From assembly GCF_003634935.1 (NCBI RefSeq), contig NZ_RBXO01000001.1, positions 1,947,501 through 2,011,500 on the forward strand: 64,000 bases of DNA. The letters are read 5' to 3'. This DNA is from Saccharothrix australiensis. Lineage in GTDB: Bacteria > Actinomycetota > Actinomycetes > Mycobacteriales > Pseudonocardiaceae. The position numbers and the translations under genes are program-made. This document shows positions 21,055 through 29,847 of the stretch, one piece after another; positions within the stretch are counted from its first letter, which is position 1; each line of letters begins with the position of its first letter. The notes under the pieces were generated by a model. It saw only the letters and a list, made by a program, of their open reading frames with translations. It did no database searches and was not told the origin of the DNA.

Positions 21055-24000
21055 CGGCGTGGCGCGGAATCCCGCCTCCTGGAGGACGCCGGCCAGTCGC
21101 GAGCCCAGCGCCACCTCCCCGTCCGCCCGCTGCACCGCCAGCTGCCCGAGCCAGCCGTCGCGCACCGCGCGACCCAGGGCCTGGGCGGCCGCGCGCAGCA
21201 CGTCGTCCTCCTCGCTGAACGACAGCAGCGACCGCCCGCCGCGCTCCACGTACAGCGCCGCCACGCCGTCGACCAGCACCGTCAGCGCACCGGACTTCCG
21301 ACCCGGCCGGTGCCTGCCCTCGCCGACCGGGTCGGGCCACGGCAGCGCCGCCCCGTACGGCTGGGCCGGGTCGGCGGCGGCCAGCACCACGGCCTCCGGC
21401 GCGCCGACGTGGTCCTGGCCGGGCGGGCGGGACAGGGCGCGCAGGCGGTCGACCGCACCGCGCGCCGCGAACTGCGCCGCGCCCAGCCCCTCGACCACGT
21501 AGCCGCGCACCACCTGGCCGGACTCCTCCATCGCCCGCAGCACCCGGTAGACGCCGCTGAACCCGCCGGTCACCCGCTCCGTGTCCAGCGCGCCCCTGGT
21601 CAGCACGCCGTGCCGCTCCAGGAACGCCTCCGCCCGCGCGTGCGCCCGCCGCGTCGGGTCGGCCGCGGGCACCACCGCCAGCGACCAGCGCCCGCCCGCG
21701 GTCGGCGGGCCGGTGCGGCTGGGCAGGTCCGGTCTGCCCGTCCGCATCCGCGCGTACCGGCCGCGCGGCGCGGTGCGGCGCGGTTTGTGCGCGGCGCCAC
21801 CGCCGGAGACCAGCGCGCGCAACGGCGACAGCGTGTCGTTCGTGACGACACCCGCCCACACCAGGTCCCACAGCGCGCCCACGACCTCGGCGTCCGTCGT
21901 CGGTCCCTGGAGCGACACCCGGTCGACCACCTGCCGGAAGAACAGCGCCCCGCCGCCCAACGCCTCCACCACGGCCGTGTGCAGCGAGGAGTCCGGCGTC
22001 GCCTCCGGCACCAGGTCGGGCAGCAGCAGGTCGGCCACGTCGGCGGGCGCCAGCGCGATCCAGCCGTCGCCGCCCGCCAGCGAGCCGCAGCCGGTCCACG
22101 TCACCTCGCCGGACGCGGTCAGCTCGTCCAGCAGCGCCGGGCGGTAACCCGGCAGCCGGGCGGGCAGCACCAGCGACTCCACGGCGCTCGCCGGCAGCGG
22201 CGCGCCCGCCAGCTGCTCCACCACGGAGTACACGTCGTCCACCGTCGGCGCGCCGCGCGGCCTGCGGCCGACACCGTGCCAGGACGGCAGGAACCGGCCC
22301 AGCGCCGCCGGTTCCACCGGCTCGACCTCGGCGCGCAACCGGGCCAGCGACGCCCGCCGCAGCCGCCGCAGCACCTCGGCGTCGCAGTACTCGGTGTGGG
22401 TGCCGCCGGGCCGCAGCTCGCCGCGCACCAGGCGGCCGGCGGCCGCCATGCGCTCCAGCACGCCGGTGACCACCGCGACGCCCAACCCGAACCGCTCCGC
22501 CGCCTCGACCGCCGGGAACGGCCCGTGCGTCCGCGCGTAGCGGGACAGCAGGTCGCCCAGCGGGTCGGCCACCGGCTCGGTGAACGCCTCCGGCACGCCC
22601 ACCGGCAGCGCCACGCCCAGCGCGTCCCGCACCCGGCCCGCGTCCTCGATCGCGAGCACCCGCTCCTCGCCCGCGATCCGCACCCGGATCGCCCGCCGCT
22701 GCGCCACGAGGTCGGCCAGCCACTCGGGCCGGATGCCGCGCTCCAGCGCCTCCGCCTCCGACAGGTCGCCCAGGAACCGCAGCAGGTCGGCCGCGCCCTC
22801 GGCGTCCCGCGCGTGCCGGTCCGGGACGAGCCGCTGGAGGCTGCGCTCGACCTCCTCGACCACCTCCGGGTCCAGCAGCTCCCGGATCGCCTCGGCGCCC
22901 AGCAGCTCCGCCAGCAGCGCCGAGTCCAGCGACAGCGCCGCCGCCCGCCGCTCGGCCAGCGGCGCGTCCACCTCGTAGAGGAACATCCCGACGTACCCGA
23001 ACAGCAGGCTGCGCGCGAATGGCGACGGACCCGGCGTCTCCACCTCCACCACCCGCACCCGCCGCGCGCGCACCTCGGCCATCAACTCGCGCAGGCCCGG
23101 CACGTCGTACACGTCCTGGAGGACCTCCCGCATCGCCTCCAGGACCACCGGGAAGCTCTCGTACTTCGCCGCCACGGACAGCAGCTGCGCCGCCCGCTGC
23201 CGCTGCTGCCACAGCGGGGTGCGGCGCTTCGGGTCGCGCCGGGGCAGCAGCAGGGACCTCGCCGCGCACTCCCGGAACCGCGCCGCGAACAGCGCCGACC
23301 CGCCGACCTCCGCGACGACGACCTGCTCGACCTCCTCCGGGTCCAGCAGCACGTCCTCCGCGCTGGCCACCACCTGCGCGCCGTCCAGGTCGACCGCGTC
23401 CGGCAGCCGCACCACGATCCCGTCGTCGGAGTGCGCCGCCTGCACCTCGACACCGCGCCGCTCGCGCAGCCGGGCCGCGATCGCCAGCGCCCATGGGGCG
23501 TTCACCTGCGCCCCGAACGGCGAGTGCACCACCAGCCGCCAGTCGCCCAGCTCGTCGCGGAACCGCTCCACCAGCACGGTCCGGTCGTCGGGCACGTGCC
23601 GGGTCGCCTCCCGCTGCTCGGCCAGGTACGCCAGCAGGTTCGAGGTCGCCCACGCGTCCAGCCCCGCGTCGGCGGCCCGGCGCGTCGCGCCCTCCTCGTC
23701 CATCGAGGACACCTCGCGGAGGAACCTGCCCAGCGCACGCCCCAGCTCCAGCGGGCGCCCCGGCGCGTCGCCCTTCCAGAACGGCATCCGCGCGGGCCGG
23801 CCGGGCGCGGGCACCACGATCACGCGGTCGTGCGTGATGTCCTCCACCCGCCACGACGAGGTGCCCAGCAGGAACGTGTCGCCCACGCGCGACTCGTAGA
23901 CCATCTCCTCGTCCAGCTCACCGACCCGCGAGCCCGGACCCCGTTCCGACGGCGGTGTCATGACCGCGAACAGGCCGCGGTCCGGGATGGTGCCGCCGGA

Positions 24001-25584
24001 GGTGACCGCCAGGCGCTGCGACCCCGGCCGGCCGCGCAGCTCGCCGTTGACCCGGTCCCACGTGACGCGGGGCCGCAGCTCGCCGAACTCCTCGCTCGGG
24101 TAGCGGCCCGCGAGCATGTCCAGCACCGCCTGCAACGCCGACTCCGGCAGCGCCGCGAACGGGGCGGCCCGCCGCACCAGCCCCGCCAGCGCCTCCACCG
24201 TCCACGGCTCCATCGCGACCATCGCCACCACGTGCTGCGCCAGCACGTCCAACGGGTTGCGCGGGTACCGCACCGCCTCGATCGCGCCGTCGCGCATCCG
24301 CTCGGCGACCACCGCGCACGACACCAGGTCGCCCCGGAACTTCGGGAACATCACCCCGCGCGACACCGCGCCCACCTGGTGCCCGGCGCGGCCGACGCGC
24401 TGCAGCCCGGAGGCCACCGTCGGCGGCGCCTCCACCTGCACCACCAGGTCGACCGCGCCCATGTCGATGCCCAGCTCCAGCGACGACGTGGCCACCACGC
24501 ACGGCAGCCGCCCCGACTTCAGCTCCTCCTCCACCGCCGTGCGCTGCTCGCGCGACATCGAGCCGTGGTGCGCGCGGGCGATCGTCGGCGACCGCTGGGT
24601 GGTCAGCCCCGACTGCCCGATCGCCTCGGCCGGGAACCGCTCCAGCTCCAGCGCCTCCTCGGCCAGCTCGTTGAGCCGGGCGGTCAACCGCTCCGCCAGC
24701 CGGCGCGAGTTGGCGAACACGATCGTGGAGCGGTGCTGCCGGACCAGCTCCAGCACCCGCTGCTCGACCGACGGCCAGATCGACGCCCGCTGCTCCGCGC
24801 CCGACGCCGGCCCGGACACCTCGCCGGTGGGCTCCCCGAGCGCGGACATGTCCTCGACCGGGACCTCGACCCGCACCTCGATCGTCTTCGCGGTCGCCGG
24901 CTGGACCACCTTCACCGGCCGGCCGCCGGCCAGGAACGCGGCCACCTCCTCGACCGGCCGGACCGTCGCGGACAGGCCGATCCGCTGGGCGGGCCTCGCC
25001 AGCAGCGAATCCAGCCGTTCGAGTGACAGCGCGAGGTGCGCGCCCCGCTTGGCGCCCGCCACGGCGTGCACCTCGTCGACGATCACCGTCTCCACGCCGC
25101 GCAGCGACTCGCGCGCCGACGACGTGAGGATGAGGAACAGCGACTCCGGGGTGGTGACCAGCACGTCCGGCGGACGGCGGGCGAACGCGCGCCGGTCCTC
25201 CGCCGGTGTGTCGCCGGTGCGCATGCCGACCGAGATCGCGGGCTCGGGGAGGGACAGCCGGTGCGCGGCCTGCCGGATGCCGGCCAGCGGCGCGCGGAGG
25301 TTGCGCTCCACGTCCACGGCCAGCGCCTTCAGCGGTGAGACGTACAGCACCCGGCAGCGCTGCCGTGGCTCCTCGGGCGGTGGCGTCGACGCCAGCCGGT
25401 CCAACGCCCAGAGGAACGCGGCCAGCGTCTTGCCCGAACCCGTCGGTGCGATCACCAGCGCGTGCTCACCCGCCGCGGCGGCCTCCCACGCGCCCGCCTG
25501 CGCCGCGGTGGGCGCGGCGAAGGCCCCGGCGAACCACTGCCGGGTGGCGGGCGAGAAGGCGGCCAGAGCATCCATGCCGTCCAT
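21031..25584 (-). CDS. lhr: Lhr-type ATP-dependent DNA helicase
   Basis: A 1517-residue superfamily 2 helicase. The N-terminal half has Walker A APTGSGKT at 46-53, DEVH, SAT and the C-terminal helicase motif VQVEAPPTVASGLQRVGRAGH. The second half holds the large Lhr C-terminal domains. Lhr is a 3'-5' translocase implicated in DNA repair in mycobacteria. ATG at 25584 begins shortly before the helicase domain; the frame stays open far upstream through a repeat region and antisense to the Hsp70 gene, which is not coding for this protein. Length is normal for the family. Confidence 0.94.
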   Translation of the reverse strand: MDGMDALAAFSPATRQWFAGAFAAPTAAQAGAWEAAAAGEHALVIAPTGSGKTLAAFLWALDRLASTPPPEEPRQRCRVLYVSPLKALAVDVERNLRAPLAGIRQAAHRLSLPEPAISVGMRTGDTPAEDRRAFARRPPDVLVTTPESLFLILTSSARESLRGVETVIVDEVHAVAGAKRGAHLALSLERLDSLLARPAQRIGLSATVRPVEEVAAFLAGGRPVKVVQPATAKTIEVRVEVPVEDMSALGEPTGEVSGPASGAEQRASIWPSVEQRVLELVRQHRSTIVFANSRRLAERLTARLNELAEEALELERFPAEAIGQSGLTTQRSPTIARAHHGSMSREQRTAVEEELKSGRLPCVVATSSLELGIDMGAVDLVVQVEAPPTVASGLQRVGRAGHQVGAVSRGVMFPKFRGDLVSCAVVAERMRDGAIEAVRYPRNPLDVLAQHVVAMVAMEPWTVEALAGLVRRAAPFAALPESALQAVLDMLAGRYPSEEFGELRPRVTWDRVNGELRGRPGSQRLAVTSGGTIPDRGLFAVMTPPSERGPGSRVGELDEEMVYESRVGDTFLLGTSSWRVEDITHDRVIVVPAPGRPARMPFWKGDAPGRPLELGRALGRFLREVSSMDEEGATRRAADAGLDAWATSNLLAYLAEQREATRHVPDDRTVLVERFRDELGDWRLVVHSPFGAQVNAPWALAIAARLRERRGVEVQAAHSDDGIVVRLPDAVDLDGAQVVASAEDVLLDPEEVEQVVVAEVGGSALFAARFRECAARSLLLPRRDPKRRTPLWQQRQRAAQLLSVAAKYESFPVVLEAMREVLQDVYDVPGLRELMAEVRARRVRVVEVETPGPSPFARSLLFGYVGMFLYEVDAPLAERRAAALSLDSALLAELLGAEAIRELLDPEVVEEVERSLQRLVPDRHARDAEGAADLLRFLGDLSEAEALERGIRPEWLADLVAQRRAIRVRIAGEERVLAIEDAGRVRDALGVALPVGVPEAFTEPVADPLGDLLSRYARTHGPFPAVEAAERFGLGVAVVTGVLERMAAAGRLVRGELRPGGTHTEYCDAEVLRRLRRASLARLRAEVEPVEPAALGRFLPSWHGVGRRPRGAPTVDDVYSVVEQLAGAPLPASAVESLVLPARLPGYRPALLDELTASGEVTWTGCGSLAGGDGWIALAPADVADLLLPDLVPEATPDSSLHTAVVEALGGGALFFRQVVDRVSLQGPTTDAEVVGALWDLVWAGVVTNDTLSPLRALVSGGGAAHKPRRTAPRGRYARMRTGRPDLPSRTGPPTAGGRWSLAVVPAADPTRRAHARAEAFLERHGVLTRGALDTERVTGGFSGVYRVLRAMEESGQVVRGYVVEGLGAAQFAARGAVDRLRALSRPPGQDHVGAPEAVVLAAADPAQPYGAALPWPDPVGEGRHRPGRKSGALTVLVDGVAALYVERGGRSLLSFSEEDDVLRAAAQALGRAVRDGWLGQLAVQRADGEVALGSRLAGVLQEAGFRATPKGLRLRA

Positions 25585-25651
25585 ACTGGACCAGGGGTAC
25601 GACAGTGTTGGATGGCCGCGACTTCGTCGCGGCGGCTCGGCCGCCATTTTG

Positions 25652-25722
25652 TCGGGCTGTCGCGCCTGATTTCCCGTCGATCGAAAAGCGTGATCGACGG
25701 GAAATGAGGCGCGACAGCCCGA
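25652..25722. repeat. 31-bp near-perfect inverted repeat
   Basis: Arms at 25652-25682 and 25692-25722 are complementary at 30 of 31 positions around the 9-base spacer GAAAAGCGT. The outer part of each arm (GGGCTGTCGCGCC type) resembles the unit of the adjacent 33-bp array. Confidence 0.85.
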
Positions 25723-25840
25723 CGCGGCCTCGCGGGGCGGCGTGTGACAGCCCGGCGTGGCCTCGCGGGGCTGCGTGTGATAGCCCGGCGTGGCCTCGCG
25801 GGGTGGGGTGTGATAGCCCGGCGTGGCCTCGTGGGCGGGG
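25723..25840. repeat. 33-bp tandem array, about four copies
   Basis: The core CGYGGCCTCGYGGG recurs at 25723, 25756, 25789 and 25822 with exact 33-base spacing; copies also share GTGTGAYAGCCCG. Read on the minus strand they would give an 11-residue ATPGYHTPPRE unit, but this lies upstream of the lhr start. Confidence 0.8.
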
Positions 25841-25989
25841 CGGTCGTGTGCGGGTGAAGTGTTGTTCGCGGGTGTCCGGGTCGGGTGTCCGGAGACGTCG
25901 GTGAGATCATGGGCCCGCGAGGCCGTGACCTTCAGGCGGCCGAGCCGAGGCAGTCCAACACAGCGCGATTCCACACACGAACCTGAGGG

Positions 25990-27930
25990 GTGGCCGTGCG
26001 CGTCCTGTCCGTTGACCTGGGCACTTCCAACACCGTCGCGGTGCTCGCCGCGCACGGCAGGCCGCCCAGGGTCGTCGAGGTGGACGGGTCCGCCACCATG
26101 CCCTCCGCCGTGTACTGCGAGGAGGACGGCTCGCTGGTCGTCGGCCGCGACGCCGAGCGCCGCGCCCGCCTCGACCCGTCCCGGTTCGAGCCCAACCCCA
26201 AGCGGCGCGTGGACGACGGCGCGCTGCTGCTGGGTGACAACGTCGTGCCGGTCGCGGACGCCCTGGCGGCCGTGCTGCGCCGCGTCCTGGACGAGACCAC
26301 CCGGCAGCTCGGCGGCGAACCGCCGGACGAGGTCCGCCTCACCCACCCCGCCCAGTGGGGCAGCACCCGGCGCAACGTGCTGGTGTCCGCCGCCCGGCTC
26401 GCGGGCGTGACCGGCGACGTCGTGCTGGTGCCCGAACCGGTCGCCGCCGCGTCCCACTACGCCTCGCTGTCGGTCGGCCAGGCGCTGGCCGTGTACGACC
26501 TGGGCGCGGGCACGTTCGACGTGGCGATCGTCGGCGCGACCAGGGACGGCTTCACGGTGCTCGCCGAGGACGGTCTCCAGGACCTCGGCGGCCTGGACGT
26601 CGACCAGGCCCTGCTGGAGCACGTCGGCCGCCAGGTGTCGCACCGCGACCCGGCGAGCTGGCAGCGGCTGCTGCGCCCCGAGTCGACCGCCGACCGCCGC
26701 GCCCGCCGCGCGCTCCAGGAGGACGTCCGCGCGGCCAAGGAGTCGCTGTCCCGGCACGCGCACACCGAGGTGCCGATGCCGGAGCCGTTCGAGGACGTGC
26801 TGGTCAACCGCTCGGACCTGGAGGCGCTGGTCCGACCGAGCATGTTGCGCAGCGTGGAGCTGCTGGCCTCCACCATCCGCTCCACCGGGCTCGCGCCCAA
26901 CCAGCTCGCGGGCATCTACCTGGTGGGTGGGTCGAGCCGGATCCCGCTGGTGGCGACCATGATCGCCGAGCAGGTGCGGGTGGTGCCGACGAGCCTGGAC
27001 CAGCCGGAGACGGCGGTGGCGCTGGGTGCCCACCACGTGCCCAAGGACGGCGTGACGCCGCGCACCAAGGAGCCGGTGAAGGTCTCCAACGAGCCCGCGA
27101 CGGTCATCACCAAGCCCGTGACGGGGCCGAACCCGGTGCGGAACCCCACCACGAGCGGCCGGTACCAGACGAACCCGGCGGTGAGCGGTCCGTACCCGGT
27201 GACCAACCCGGCGGTGAGCGGTCCGTACCAGGTGAACAACCCCGCCGTGAGCGGCCCGTACCCGGTGGGCAACCCGGCGGTCAGCGGTCCGCACCAGGTG
27301 AACTACCCGCAGACCGGGCCGCAGCAGTTCAACTTCCCGAGCGTCACGCCGAGGCCGAAGCAGCCGCAGAAGAAGAAGCCGGGCAAGAACGTCCTCATCG
27401 CGGCGGGCGCGGCCGTGGTGCTCGTGCTGGCCGTGGTGGGCGGCGTCCTCGCGCTCGGCGGCTCGGGCGTGCCGAGCCCGCAGGACTGCAAGAACGACAC
27501 CGAGAAGGACGCCCAGGGCTTCACGCAGTGCCTGCGCCAGCTCGCGGGCGCGGTCCCGGAGGGCCACACGTGCAAGGCGGGCGGCTCGGCCGGCGTGTCG
27601 GGCATCAGCGCCATCAAGGGCACCGTGGTGAGCTGTTCGGTCAAGGACGACTACTCGGTGCAGTACATCCTCACCGAGACGGTCACGGGCGCGCAGCAGG
27701 GCGCGGAGGCCGTCGTCCGGTCGCTCAAGGCCGACGTGGTGCAGGCGGAGTGGGCGGGCAACGGGCTCAAGGGCAGGTACCGGGCCGCGGCCGACGGCGG
27801 AGTCGGGCTGCTGGCGTTCACCGCCGACGAACGGCCGCTGCTGGGGATCGTGACCAAGAGCGGCGGCGGGGACCTGACGGCCGACATGGTCGCGGACTTC
27901 TTCGAGAACGCCGTCCAGCCGGGCACCTGA
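25990..27930 (+). CDS. Hsp70-like ATPase fused to membrane anchor and extracellular domain
   Basis: A 646-residue protein. Residues 1-340 form an Hsp70/actin-type ATPase (SVDLGTSNTV at 7-16, AVYDLGAGTFDVAIV, IYLVGGSSRIPLV). A normal Hsp70 substrate domain is absent; instead there is a linker with four 11-residue repeats (NPAVSGPYPV type), a Lys-rich stop, one membrane segment near 461-485, and a Cys-containing extracytoplasmic domain. This suggests a membrane-tethered chaperone or signalling ATPase; its function is unknown. GTG at 25990 is used. It is divergent from lhr. Confidence 0.85.
   Translation: MAVRVLSVDLGTSNTVAVLAAHGRPPRVVEVDGSATMPSAVYCEEDGSLVVGRDAERRARLDPSRFEPNPKRRVDDGALLLGDNVVPVADALAAVLRRVLDETTRQLGGEPPDEVRLTHPAQWGSTRRNVLVSAARLAGVTGDVVLVPEPVAAASHYASLSVGQALAVYDLGAGTFDVAIVGATRDGFTVLAEDGLQDLGGLDVDQALLEHVGRQVSHRDPASWQRLLRPESTADRRARRALQEDVRAAKESLSRHAHTEVPMPEPFEDVLVNRSDLEALVRPSMLRSVELLASTIRSTGLAPNQLAGIYLVGGSSRIPLVATMIAEQVRVVPTSLDQPETAVALGAHHVPKDGVTPRTKEPVKVSNEPATVITKPVTGPNPVRNPTTSGRYQTNPAVSGPYPVTNPAVSGPYQVNNPAVSGPYPVGNPAVSGPHQVNYPQTGPQQFNFPSVTPRPKQPQKKKPGKNVLIAAGAAVVLVLAVVGGVLALGGSGVPSPQDCKNDTEKDAQGFTQCLRQLAGAVPEGHTCKAGGSAGVSGISAIKGTVVSCSVKDDYSVQYILTETVTGAQQGAEAVVRSLKADVVQAEWAGNGLKGRYRAAADGGVGLLAFTADERPLLGIVTKSGGGDLTADMVADFFENAVQPGT
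27172..27303 (+). repeat. 33-bp in-frame repeat array in the Hsp70-like gene
   Basis: Four consecutive 33-base copies start at 27172, 27205, 27238 and 27271 and encode NPAVSGPYPVT-type units. A degenerate 30-base copy (NPTTSGRYQT) precedes them at 27142-27171. Confidence 0.9.
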
Positions 27931-27976
27931 CCCGGAGGGGGCGCGGCTGCCCGCGGTGTCGCGGCGGACGTCCTGA

Positions 27977-28090
27977 TCAGCGCTTGTGGTGGTACCACCA
28001 GGCGCGGATGCCGACCACGATCGCCGCGACCAGCCCGGCGATGATCACGATCTGGCCGAGCGGCGACGACAGACCTGTTGGGTCATCCAT
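27977..28090 (-). CDS. 37-residue single-span membrane protein
   Basis: A short reading frame starting MDDPTGLSSPLG, with a hydrophobic stretch QIVIIAGLVAAIVVGI followed by a basic, aromatic tail (RAWWYHHKR). That is a plausible single membrane segment with the C-terminus in the cytosol. The ATG at 28090 follows a TAGCCT hexamer by exactly six bases, like other leaderless genes here, and the hexamer overlaps the stop codon of the upstream LysR gene. I do not recognise the family. It converges with the Hsp70-like gene. Confidence 0.6.
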   Translation of the reverse strand: MDDPTGLSSPLGQIVIIAGLVAAIVVGIRAWWYHHKR

Positions 28091-28096
28091 GCTTCG

Positions 28097-28102
28097 AGGC
28101 TA
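28097..28102 (-). promoter_or_regulatory. -10 hexamer of 37-residue membrane protein gene
   Basis: TAGCCT on the minus strand, whose first three bases are the TAG stop codon of the LysR gene (28102-28100), ends six bases before the ATG at 28090. Confidence 0.45.
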
Positions 28103-28939
28103 GCGCGCGGCGGCGGCGAACTCGCGCACCCGACCGGTTTCGCCCGCCGTGCGCCAGACGAGGCCCCATTCGACCTCGGGGGCGTCCTCCAGCGGCAGGA
28201 AGGTGACTCTCGGCCGGGCGAAGTAGCCCGCCGCGTGCGCGCCCAGCGGGCACACGCCCTCACCGTTGGCGATCACCGTCATGAGTTCCTGGAACGTCGT
28301 CAGGGCGCGCCCGCGCTCGACGGGACGCCCCAGCGGGGTCGTGTCCCGCCAGTAGGCGGCGCGGAAGACCGTGTCACGGGCCAGGTCCTCCAGCGTCACG
28401 CGGCGCTGCCTGGTGAACGGGTGGGTGTCGGCGACGGCCAGCACCATCGGCTCGCGGAAGACGACGGGACCGGCCGTCAGGTCGGGCTCGGCCACCGGGA
28501 ACAGCGTGACCAGCACGTCCACCTCGTCGTCCCGGAGCAGCGCGAACGGGTCCGCGAGGGCGGCCTCGCGCACGCGGACCTCGCTGCCGGGGTGACGGGC
28601 CCGGTAGCGGGCCAGGACGTCCGGGATGAGGTCGGCCACCGCCGGGGCCTCGAACCCGACGCGCAGCAGGCCCGTACCCCGACCGGCGGCGATGGCGCGT
28701 TCGACGCCTTCCCGGATGCGCTGGTACGCCGGCGCCACGTCGTCGCGCAGCCGCCGCCCGATGGGGGTGAGGGCGACGCGGCGGCTGGTGCGCTCGAACA
28801 GGGGCGCGCCGATGCGGCGCTCCAGCTGCTTGACGGTCTGGCTGACGCGGGCCTGGGAGACGTGCAGGCGCTCGGCGGTGCGGCTGAAGTGCAACTCCTC
28901 CGCCAGGGTCAGGAAGATCTCGATGTCCCGCCGTTCCAT
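28100..28939 (-). CDS. LysR family transcriptional regulator
   Basis: A 279-residue regulator with the standard N-terminal winged helix-turn-helix (LTLAEELHFSRTAERLHVSQARVSQTVKQLERRIG) and a C-terminal periplasmic-binding-fold effector domain. It is divergent from a cupin gene, and an inverted repeat lies next to its start codon, so it probably controls itself and the cupin gene. The effector is unknown. Confidence 0.9.
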   Translation of the reverse strand: MERRDIEIFLTLAEELHFSRTAERLHVSQARVSQTVKQLERRIGAPLFERTSRRVALTPIGRRLRDDVAPAYQRIREGVERAIAAGRGTGLLRVGFEAPAVADLIPDVLARYRARHPGSEVRVREAALADPFALLRDDEVDVLVTLFPVAEPDLTAGPVVFREPMVLAVADTHPFTRQRRVTLEDLARDTVFRAAYWRDTTPLGRPVERGRALTTFQELMTVIANGEGVCPLGAHAAGYFARPRVTFLPLEDAPEVEWGLVWRTAGETGRVREFAAAAR

Positions 28940-28953
28940 AACCCGGAGGTTAT
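28938..28953. promoter_or_regulatory. Candidate LysR operator
   Basis: ATAACC-CGGA-GGTTAT is a perfect interrupted palindrome immediately upstream of the LysR start codon, in the gap shared with the cupin gene. It has the T-Nx-A dyad form typical of LysR sites. Confidence 0.5.
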
Positions 28954-29010
28954 CGTTCGATGCGTTACCGGCCGTTGTCGGGCGGGTCGGACCGGACGAT
29001 CGTCGTACCC

Positions 29011-29472
29011 ATGGAAAACGCGCTGCTCGTCCAGGCCGTGAAGCCCGAGAAGCTCACCGCCGACCCCGCCGCCGTCGTCACCCTGCTCGCCGACCTCGAC
29101 GGGCTGACCGCCAACCGCTCCACGTTCCTCGACGGCGCGGACGGCGCGCCGCCGCACTTCCACACCCGCGCGTCGGAGCTGTTCTTCGTGCTCGACGGGA
29201 CACTCCAGGTGCTGCTCGACCAGGACGTGGTCACGCTGGAACGCGGTGACCTCCTCGTGGTGCCGCCCCGCGTCCCGCACGCGTTCGGCGCGCCGCGGGG
29301 CGCGGACGCCGACGTCCTGTTCGTCTTCACGCCGGGCATGGGGCGGTTCGACTACTACCGCCTGCTGGACCGCGTGCAGCGCGGCCTGGCCGACCCGGCG
29401 GAGATCCGCGCGTCGCAGGACCGCTACGACAACCACTACGTCGACAGCCCGGTCTGGGCCGCGGCGCGCTAG
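29011..29472 (+). CDS. Cupin domain protein
   Basis: A 153-residue single-domain cupin. PPHFHTRASELFFVLDGTLQVLLD gives the first cupin motif with metal ligands HxH and Glu, and PRVPHAF the second with its His. Such proteins range from dioxygenases to sugar-binding proteins, so function is open. ATG at 29011 is preferred to an earlier in-frame ATG because TTGTCG and GATCGT (17-base spacing) place the transcript start at it. Confidence 0.83.
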   Translation: MENALLVQAVKPEKLTADPAAVVTLLADLDGLTANRSTFLDGADGAPPHFHTRASELFFVLDGTLQVLLDQDVVTLERGDLLVVPPRVPHAFGAPRGADADVLFVFTPGMGRFDYYRLLDRVQRGLADPAEIRASQDRYDNHYVDSPVWAAAR

Positions 29473-29475
29473 CCT
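29470..29475 (+). promoter_or_regulatory. -10 hexamer of DUF3046 gene
   Basis: TAGCCT ends seven bases before the ATG at 29483; its TAG is also the cupin stop codon. Confidence 0.45.
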
Positions 29476-29482
29476 GGGACGG

Positions 29483-29677
29483 ATGCGCAACACGGTGTTC
29501 CGCAAGCTGATGGCGAACGAGTTCGGCCAGGTCAGGGCGGAGATGGTGGCCAGGGACCACGTGCTGTCCGCCCTCGGCGGGCGGACCCCCGACCAGGCAC
29601 TGGAGGCGGGGCAGCCGCCCAAGGAGGTCTGGCTCGCGGTCTGCGAGGCGTTCGACGTGCCCGAACACCGGCGGTGA
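29483..29677 (+). CDS. DUF3046 family small protein
   Basis: A 64-residue protein (MRNTVFRKLMANEFGQVRAEM...) matching DUF3046, which is found next to recA in actinobacteria (Rv2738c in M. tuberculosis). It contains DHVLSALGGRTPDQALEAG and PKEVWLAVCEAFDVP. Function is unknown. It ends about 20 bases before the recA LexA box. Confidence 0.88.
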   Translation: MRNTVFRKLMANEFGQVRAEMVARDHVLSALGGRTPDQALEAGQPPKEVWLAVCEAFDVPEHRR

Positions 29678-29697
29678 CCGGGCGCGTCGACCGGTGG

Positions 29698-29713
29698 TCG
29701 AACACCTGTTCGG
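29698..29713 (+). promoter_or_regulatory. LexA operator of recA
   Basis: TCGAACACCTGTTCGG, one mismatch from TCGAAC-N4-GTTCGA, lies directly before the recA -10. Confidence 0.85.
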
Positions 29714-29714
29714 C

Positions 29715-29720
29715 TATAGT
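29715..29720 (+). promoter_or_regulatory. recA -10 hexamer
   Basis: TATAGT starts one base after the LexA box; bound LexA would block polymerase. The recA leader would be about 120 bases. Confidence 0.6.
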
Positions 29721-29847
29721 CCCCGACACGACCGGGTGACAAAACCCCGCGGGTGACCCGGTCCCCGCCGAGAAATGTCGTACCCCGCCCGTAACGTCGG
29801 CCCCGACATCGCTCAGCGAACCCGACACACACCGAGGTGGACTCCAG

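Larger units (their letters stand above)
25585..25989. other. Divergent lhr/Hsp70 gap with hairpin and tandem repeats
   Basis: The 405-base gap contains a 31-bp inverted repeat and a four-copy 33-bp array, listed separately, plus smaller GC hairpins near 25615-25645. No gene was seen. Promoters for both flanking genes must lie here but no clear hexamer pair stands out. Confidence 0.7.

Noticed and set aside
20195-23854. A 1219-codon minus-strand frame overlapping lhr and the VOC gene
   Set aside because: Gly/Ala/Arg-rich shadow in another frame of lhr, without motifs.
25723-25840. 33-bp regularly spaced repeats as a CRISPR array
   Set aside because: The copies are contiguous tandem units without unique spacers, and no cas gene is nearby.
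21031-27567. A continuous minus-strand frame of over 2100 codons that would extend lhr upstream by 660 residues
   Set aside because: The extension runs antisense to the Hsp70-like gene and through the intergenic repeats; its sequence is low-complexity. The helicase domain starts right after ATG 25584.
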